DNA of 64,000 nucleotides from Rhizobium herbae (GTDB lineage Bacteria; Pseudomonadota; Alphaproteobacteria; Rhizobiales; Rhizobiaceae): assembly GCF_019511375.1 (NCBI RefSeq), contig NZ_JAEUAO010000001.1:558001-622000 (forward strand). Direction: 5' to 3'. Shown here piece after piece: positions 63,441 through 64,000 of the stretch. A model generated the notes under the pieces. The model did not search any database. It was not told the origin of the DNA and worked only from the letters and a program-made list of their open reading frames with translations. Both the position numbers and the translations under genes were made by a program. Positions within the stretch are counted from its first letter, which is position 1. Every line of letters starts with the position of its first letter.

Positions 63441-63982
63441 ACCGTCTCCCTGCCAAGCAGGATCTTCAGGCGTTTGCGCGCCTCGTGCACATGCCAGGAT
63501 ACCGTCGCCTGCGAGCATCCCATGACCTCGGCCGCCGCGGAATGGCTGAGCCCCTCGCCATAGACGAGGAGCACCGCGTCGCCTTGTTTGTCGGGCAATT
63601 GCCGCACGGCCTCCCACAGCGCCTCGACCTGATCCTGATTGTCATTGGCGCAAGCGCTGGTCGGATCGGCGAGAAATCTCGCCGCATTGCGCTGTTCACG
63701 CGATCGGCTGCGCTGATGGTCGCGTGCCGCGTTCAGCGTCAACGCATAGAGCCAGGTGCGAAACCGGCTCGCACCGCGAAAGGCCCGGATGCCGTTCGCC
63801 AGCTTCAGGCAAACAGTCTGGGCAATATCCTCGGCATCGCTGACATTGCCGGACCAGCGCCACGCAACGGCATGCACAAAATCATAGTGCCGTTCCACAA
63901 TCAGAGCGAAAGCGTTGCGGTCGCCCCTCTGCGCCCTTTCGATCAGTTCTTCGTCCAAGTTATCAGCCGGGATTTGTTGCAA
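63437..63982 (-). CDS. ECF-family RNA polymerase sigma factor (start may lie beyond the window)
   Basis: The product of about 181 aa has sigma region 2 (VERHYDFVHAVAWRWSGNVSDAEDIAQTVCLKLANGIRAFRGASRFRTWLYALTLNAARDHQR) and region 4 with a helix-turn-helix (RQLPDKQGDAVLLVYGEGLSHSAAAEVMGCSQATVSWHVHEARKRLK). It directs transcription of a stress or envelope regulon. The only start in the window is a TTG at 63982. The frame stays open to base 64000, so the true start may be upstream, outside this window. Its stop overlaps the VWA gene, which makes that gene a likely regulatory partner. Confidence 0.88.
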   Translation of the reverse strand: MQQIPADNLDEELIERAQRGDRNAFALIVERHYDFVHAVAWRWSGNVSDAEDIAQTVCLKLANGIRAFRGASRFRTWLYALTLNAARDHQRSRSREQRNAARFLADPTSACANDNQDQVEALWEAVRQLPDKQGDAVLLVYGEGLSHSAAAEVMGCSQATVSWHVHEARKRLKILLGRETV

Positions 63983-64000
63983 CTGGTATTGAGACGTTCG

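Overview
The window is about 62% GC and reads as chromosomal DNA of a member of the Rhizobiaceae (Rhizobium, Agrobacterium, Ensifer or a close relative). The indicators are the acpXL-lpxXL very-long-chain fatty acid cluster, an aerobic P. denitrificans-type cob set with cobaltochelatase cobN, a DUF982 gene, an alpha-r14-type small RNA and rhizobial palindromic repeats. No tRNA, rRNA, insertion sequence, prophage or CRISPR array was recognised. This assignment is by content only; no search was run.

Layout. 1-4300: tail of a probable cold-shock gene, a 7-bp repeat patch, dusA, a DUF982 gene, a small RNA with three anti-Shine-Dalgarno loops, small proteins, an FAH-family hydrolase and a gamma-carbonic anhydrase-like protein. 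4275-9961: metal homeostasis, with a YHS-type copper ATPase, zur and znuBC facing znuA across two palindromes that look like Zur boxes. 10189-19206: a GH43 beta-xylosidase, a TRAP system (QM on plus, TakP-like P on minus, tail to tail), an aldo/keto reductase and an unusual lysozyme-RTX fusion. 19258-29706: a minus-strand glycan operon (binding protein, two permeases, ATPase, GH2 beta-mannosidase, sugar isomerase-like protein, Gfo/Idh dehydrogenase) divergent from a LacI regulator, with two candidate operators between them. 29786-33044: gnd, an SRPBCC/VOC pair and a PAS protein.

33326-38862 is the lipid A very-long-chain acyl cluster acpXL-fabZ-fabF1-fabF2-adh-lpxXL. FabF1 has lost the catalytic cysteine and FabF2 keeps the full triad, which suggests a KAS/chain-length-factor heterodimer. 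39042-53863 is a cobalamin region. cobE-cobA-cobB-cobC-cbiB are translationally coupled on minus; cobP-cobW-cobN-GFA-cobO follow an enlarged adenosylcobalamin riboswitch on minus; cobQ lies upstream. cobN carries two in-frame insertions of a palindromic repeat, and a third, divergent copy lies just upstream of its start codon.

54110-64000: a possible 47-aa ORF ahead of a strong terminator, a quaternary-amine ABC transporter, an O-antigen ligase-like protein, a zinc-type homocysteine/betaine methyltransferase with a palindromic operator candidate, a small unknown protein, and an ECF sigma factor coupled to a membrane-anchored VWA protein. The amine importer and methyltransferase may connect betaine uptake to methionine synthesis, and the cobalamin genes could serve a B12-dependent methionine synthase encoded elsewhere; both links are inference.
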